Shown: positions 6,521 through 8,557 of the stretch, in pieces
How the letters are laid out: each line of letters opens with the position of its first letter
How positions within the stretch are numbered: the stretch's first letter is position 1
DNA from: Roseiflexaceae bacterium
GTDB taxonomy: Bacteria > Chloroflexota > Chloroflexia > Chloroflexales > Roseiflexaceae
Direction of reading: 5' to 3'
Assembly: GCA_947462525.1 (NCBI GenBank)
Contig: CANHPK010000048.1
Location: forward strand, 1 to 8,557
DNA length: 8,557 bases
Program-made: the position numbers and the translations under genes
The notes under the pieces: model-generated
Told to the model about the DNA's origin: nothing
Databases searched by the model: none
The model's input: only the letters and a program-made list of their open reading frames with translations

Positions 6521-7846
6521 CTATGCGTCTTCGTCGTCGATGTCCGCATCAACGAGTTGGTCACGCGCTTTTTCGATGCGTTGCATGCGCCGTCCAAAGT
6601 TGGTCATGGCTATGGTGCTGAATTCCTCAAATCGCAAGCCAAACGGCATGTCGTCGTAGGCCGAAAAGATTTCGGTAATGATTTGCATCGCCAGCGGCAT
6701 CAGTTGATTCATGCGCTGCTCGATCACAGGCCACAGCTGGGGATCGGCGGCGATGAGTCGTGACAGCAAATAGACGCCATAGGCAATGTGCCGTGATTCG
6801 TCGCGTTTGAGCAGCAATATGCCTTGGCGGACACCGGGCATCAAATTGTTGCGCTCGAGCGCGGCGAAGTAGGCCTCGTAGCCGGTCTCGGCGAGGACAC
6901 CCTCGACAATCATGTTGTACGTAACCGAGGCGCGAGCTTGCGCGGCTGGCGAACTGTCGCTCAGCAAGGCATGCATCGCTTGTGGGAGCTCGTCATAAAA
7001 GAGCGTCCGATAGGCCGGCGTGTGGTAGTGCGTCAGGTCGCCGGCGTCTGGGGCGATATGCTTGAGGAATCCGTTGGCGAAGAAATCGACGTGTTTGGCC
7101 TCTTCCCACAAAAACGTCGTGAGAAACATCTCTTCTTCGAGGCGACCTTCACGGGCAATCGTCATGATAAGCGGCAACAGGTCGAGGGTGACACTCTCTT
7201 CACCGGCCACAAACATGCCGGTGAGGCGCAACAACAAATCGCGCTCGGTGGCGTTGAGGTTCTGCCAATCAGCGACGTCCTGCGTGAAGTCGATGTCGGC
7301 TGGGTTCCAGACGCCGAGGCGTTTGGCTTTCTGCCACAAGCGCATGGGTACGCTGTCGTTGTCGAGTCCTTGGCGAATTGTCGTGACAAACGTATGATGC
7401 GGCACTACGTTCGGCACCGAATGGACAGGCGCTGGTGAGACAGATATATCAGGAAGGTCCGGTTGGCTGATAGCGACAATCAATGCTTTGGCAGTCGCTC
7501 CGTGCATGGCCAATGTGGTCAAGCTGCCTTTGGTCAGCGTCAGCTGGCGACGCATAATCCCGGCAATCGGATCGAGTTGGCCGGTCAACACCTTGCGCCA
7601 AATGGGCTCGCGCGCTTCGAGAATGAATTCGGCGTGTGTCAGATCTGTGGTTGTGGCAATCCGCGCAGCACGGCAACTCCCGTGGAAGAGATCAAGGTAG
7701 ATCATGGTCGTCTGTGCATCATCGTGCGTTATCTGCAGCAGGAGTGGCCAGCGCCAGTTGGCCGCGGCGCGGCGGTAGGCGTCGTTTTGGTTGATGCTCT
7801 GCGCGCATGCATCAATCCAGGTGGCGCTGAAAAGAACGGGAGTCAT
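6521..7846 (-). CDS. SCP2-domain / R2-like ligand-binding oxidase (R2lox) fusion
   Basis: A 441-aa two-domain protein. Residues about 29-127 look like an SCP2 sterol-carrier domain: W31RWPLLLQI, then IWRKVLTGQLDPIAGIMRRQLTLTKGSL, matching the family's 'W..l..Gkldp..a...gkl...G' pattern. A Pro/Val/Ser linker (128-150) leads to an R2lox domain (about 150-441) in the ferritin-like fold. Metal ligands are visible as E216, E249, H252, E315, E350, H353. V219 and Y310 are placed as the crosslinked Val-Tyr pair known in R2lox proteins. Offsets from Geobacillus R2loxI numbering (from memory) are a constant 147-148. R2lox proteins assemble a Mn/Fe or Fe/Fe site, bind a fatty acid, and have no known substrate; usual length is about 300 aa. 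It is not a ribonucleotide reductase subunit, and no nrdA is nearby. The start at 7846 has AAGGAG 6 nt upstream, and the longer TTG frame to 7894 begins inside the promoter. Confidence 0.9.
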   Translation of the reverse strand: MTPVLFSATWIDACAQSINQNDAYRRAAANWRWPLLLQITHDDAQTTMIYLDLFHGSCRAARIATTTDLTHAEFILEAREPIWRKVLTGQLDPIAGIMRRQLTLTKGSLTTLAMHGATAKALIVAISQPDLPDISVSPAPVHSVPNVVPHHTFVTTIRQGLDNDSVPMRLWQKAKRLGVWNPADIDFTQDVADWQNLNATERDLLLRLTGMFVAGEESVTLDLLPLIMTIAREGRLEEEMFLTTFLWEEAKHVDFFANGFLKHIAPDAGDLTHYHTPAYRTLFYDELPQAMHALLSDSSPAAQARASVTYNMIVEGVLAETGYEAYFAALERNNLMPGVRQGILLLKRDESRHIAYGVYLLSRLIAADPQLWPVIEQRMNQLMPLAMQIITEIFSAYDDMPFGLRFEEFSTIAMTNFGRRMQRIEKARDQLVDADIDDEDA

Positions 7847-7884
7847 GAGCGGCTCCTTGTCTGGTTTGTGATCGGGGATGCTCC

Positions 7885-7913
7885 AACGTAGCAAATAGCG
7901 GCATGCTTGTCAA
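7885..7913 (-). promoter_or_regulatory. Promoter of the SCP2-R2lox gene
   Basis: On the minus strand a consensus -35 TTGACA (7908-7913) is separated by 17 bp from TACGTT (7885-7890), preceded by TG-C as an extended -10. The -10 hexamer itself is weak (3 of 6). Transcription would start near 7878 and give a short leader of about 30 nt to the ATG at 7846. Confidence 0.55.
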
Positions 7914-7924
7914 TGGAACGACGA

Positions 7925-7954
7925 TTGCTCGGCATTGCTTTTGCTTGGTATGAT
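7925..7954 (+). promoter_or_regulatory. Promoter of the aminotransferase gene
   Basis: TTGCTC (7925-7930) lies 18 bp upstream of TATGAT (7949-7954), which is preceded by TG-G to give the extended -10 TGGTATGAT. Transcription would start near 7961. The -35 is 11 bp from the opposing -35 of the oxidase gene, so the two promoters are back to back and a single regulator could affect both. Confidence 0.5.
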
Positions 7955-7988
7955 AGGGCATTCCGTGCATTTATCAGGAGCATCGTCG

Positions 7989-8557
7989 ATGACGAACCCA
8001 TCGTTTGTGCCGTTTGCGCTCGAACACTACCAGTCGCTGCACGAACGCAACGTCGAGCTCAACTTAGCCGACAGTAGCGTCAAATGTGTCACCACGCGTG
8101 AGTGGCTGACCGAGTCCGAAATCGAGACGCTCCTCGACACAGGCCTCTTTTATCCCGAAGTCAACGGTACCACCGCGCTGCGCAGTGCCATCGCCGGCCT
8201 CTACCCACAGGCCACATTGGCCAACGTGCTTGTCACCGTCGGGGCTTCGCAGGCCAACAGCATGGTTTGTCAGACGCTCCTCGAGCCCGGCGATGAGGTC
8301 GTGGTGATGACCCCCGGCTACCGCCAAATATGGGGCACGGCGCTCAACATGGGCTGCACTGTGCGTGAATTGCCGCTCAATCCCGACAACGGCTGGCGCA
8401 TCGACCTTGACGTCCTCGATCAGGTCGTCACCGCCAAAACCAAGTTGGTCGCCATCGTCAACCCCAACAACCCGACCGGGACCGTGATGACTGCTGGCGA
8501 GCAACAGCGCGTCGTGGCCGCCTGTGCACGGGTGGGTGCGTGGCTGCATGTCGACGA
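7989..8557 (+). CDS. PLP-dependent class I/II aminotransferase, 3' part beyond window
   Basis: The first 189 codons are present; the frame is open to the window edge. AGGAG lies 8 nt upstream of the ATG. Fold-type I hallmarks appear in order: YPEVNGTTALR (55-65), the phosphate-loop region VTVGASQAN (82-90), TPGYRQ with Y111 placed to stack on PLP, NPNNPTG (158-164) with N161 as the cofactor O3' ligand, and HVD with D189 placed to contact the pyridine nitrogen. The Schiff-base lysine and C-terminal domain lie off the window. The N-terminus (FALEHYQ...ELNLADSSVKCVTTREWL) recalls the group containing capreomycidine-synthase-like enzymes, but substrate specificity cannot be read from this fragment. 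It is cytoplasmic, with no signal peptide. It is divergent from the R2lox gene across 142 bp; a shared function is possible but unproven. Confidence 0.88.
   Translation, partial: MTNPSFVPFALEHYQSLHERNVELNLADSSVKCVTTREWLTESEIETLLDTGLFYPEVNGTTALRSAIAGLYPQATLANVLVTVGASQANSMVCQTLLEPGDEVVVMTPGYRQIWGTALNMGCTVRELPLNPDNGWRIDLDVLDQVVTAKTKLVAIVNPNNPTGTVMTAGEQQRVVAACARVGAWLHVD

Noticed and set aside
6521..7846. Annotation as ribonucleotide reductase beta subunit
   Set aside because: The motif spacing and the Val/Tyr pair fit R2lox, the N-terminal SCP2 domain is foreign to NrdB, and no NrdA gene is nearby.
7847..7894. TTG start for the oxidase gene, adding 16 residues
   Set aside because: It overlaps the candidate -10 and lies upstream of the predicted transcription start; the ATG at 7846 has AAGGAG 6 nt away.
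1..8557. CRISPR array, insertion sequence or integrase site
   Set aside because: I found no spaced direct repeats, transposase motifs or terminal inverted repeats; the only tandem repeat is the coding 72-bp one.

Overview
The window carries three complete genes and one gene cut by the right edge. It most resembles a Chloroflexota chromosome (filamentous, Roseiflexus/Herpetosiphon-like). The inference rests on the style of the secreted protease (a Thr/Pro/Gln 'TATPTQ' linker and an RCC1-type propeller), the actinobacterial/Chloroflexota flavour of the beta-galactosidase C-terminus, and an R2-like oxidase. No marker gene fixes the taxonomy, so this is an impression and not a proof.

Layout, left to right. 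Bases 1-252 are non-coding as far as I can tell and hold the 3' hairpin and Rho-independent terminator of the next gene. Bases 253-3390 (minus) encode a full-length cytoplasmic GH2 beta-galactosidase of the large LacZ type (1,045 aa). Bases 3391-3622 form a divergent promoter region with an extended -10 on each strand, a 12-bp perfect palindrome, and several TGTGA/TCACA pentamers. Bases 3623-6430 (plus) encode a 935-aa secreted multidomain metalloprotease: signal peptide, propeptide-like region, HExxHxxGxxH metzincin domain, seven-repeat RCC1-like propeller, Thr-rich linker with a 72-bp tandem duplication, and an FN3-like C-terminal domain. Bases 6431-6520 hold the minus-strand terminator of the following gene. 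Bases 6521-7846 (minus) encode a 441-aa fusion of an SCP2-like lipid-binding domain to a complete R2-like ligand-binding oxidase (R2lox). Bases 7847-7988 hold back-to-back divergent promoters. From 7989 to the window end (plus) lies the first 189 codons of a PLP-dependent class I/II aminotransferase.

The genes look like independent single-gene transcription units: two divergent pairs (lacZ/protease and R2lox/aminotransferase) and one convergent pair (protease/R2lox), with terminators after both minus-strand genes. LacZ and the secreted protease would both serve use of external polymers or sugars, but nothing shows that they share a pathway.

The most notable object is the SCP2-R2lox fusion. 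R2lox proteins hold a Mn/Fe (or di-iron) cofactor and a fatty-acid-like ligand at the metal site, and their substrate is unknown. Here a lipid-carrier domain is attached in the same chain, and all six metal ligands and the Val/Tyr crosslink pair are preserved. The obvious reading is lipid delivery to the oxidase.
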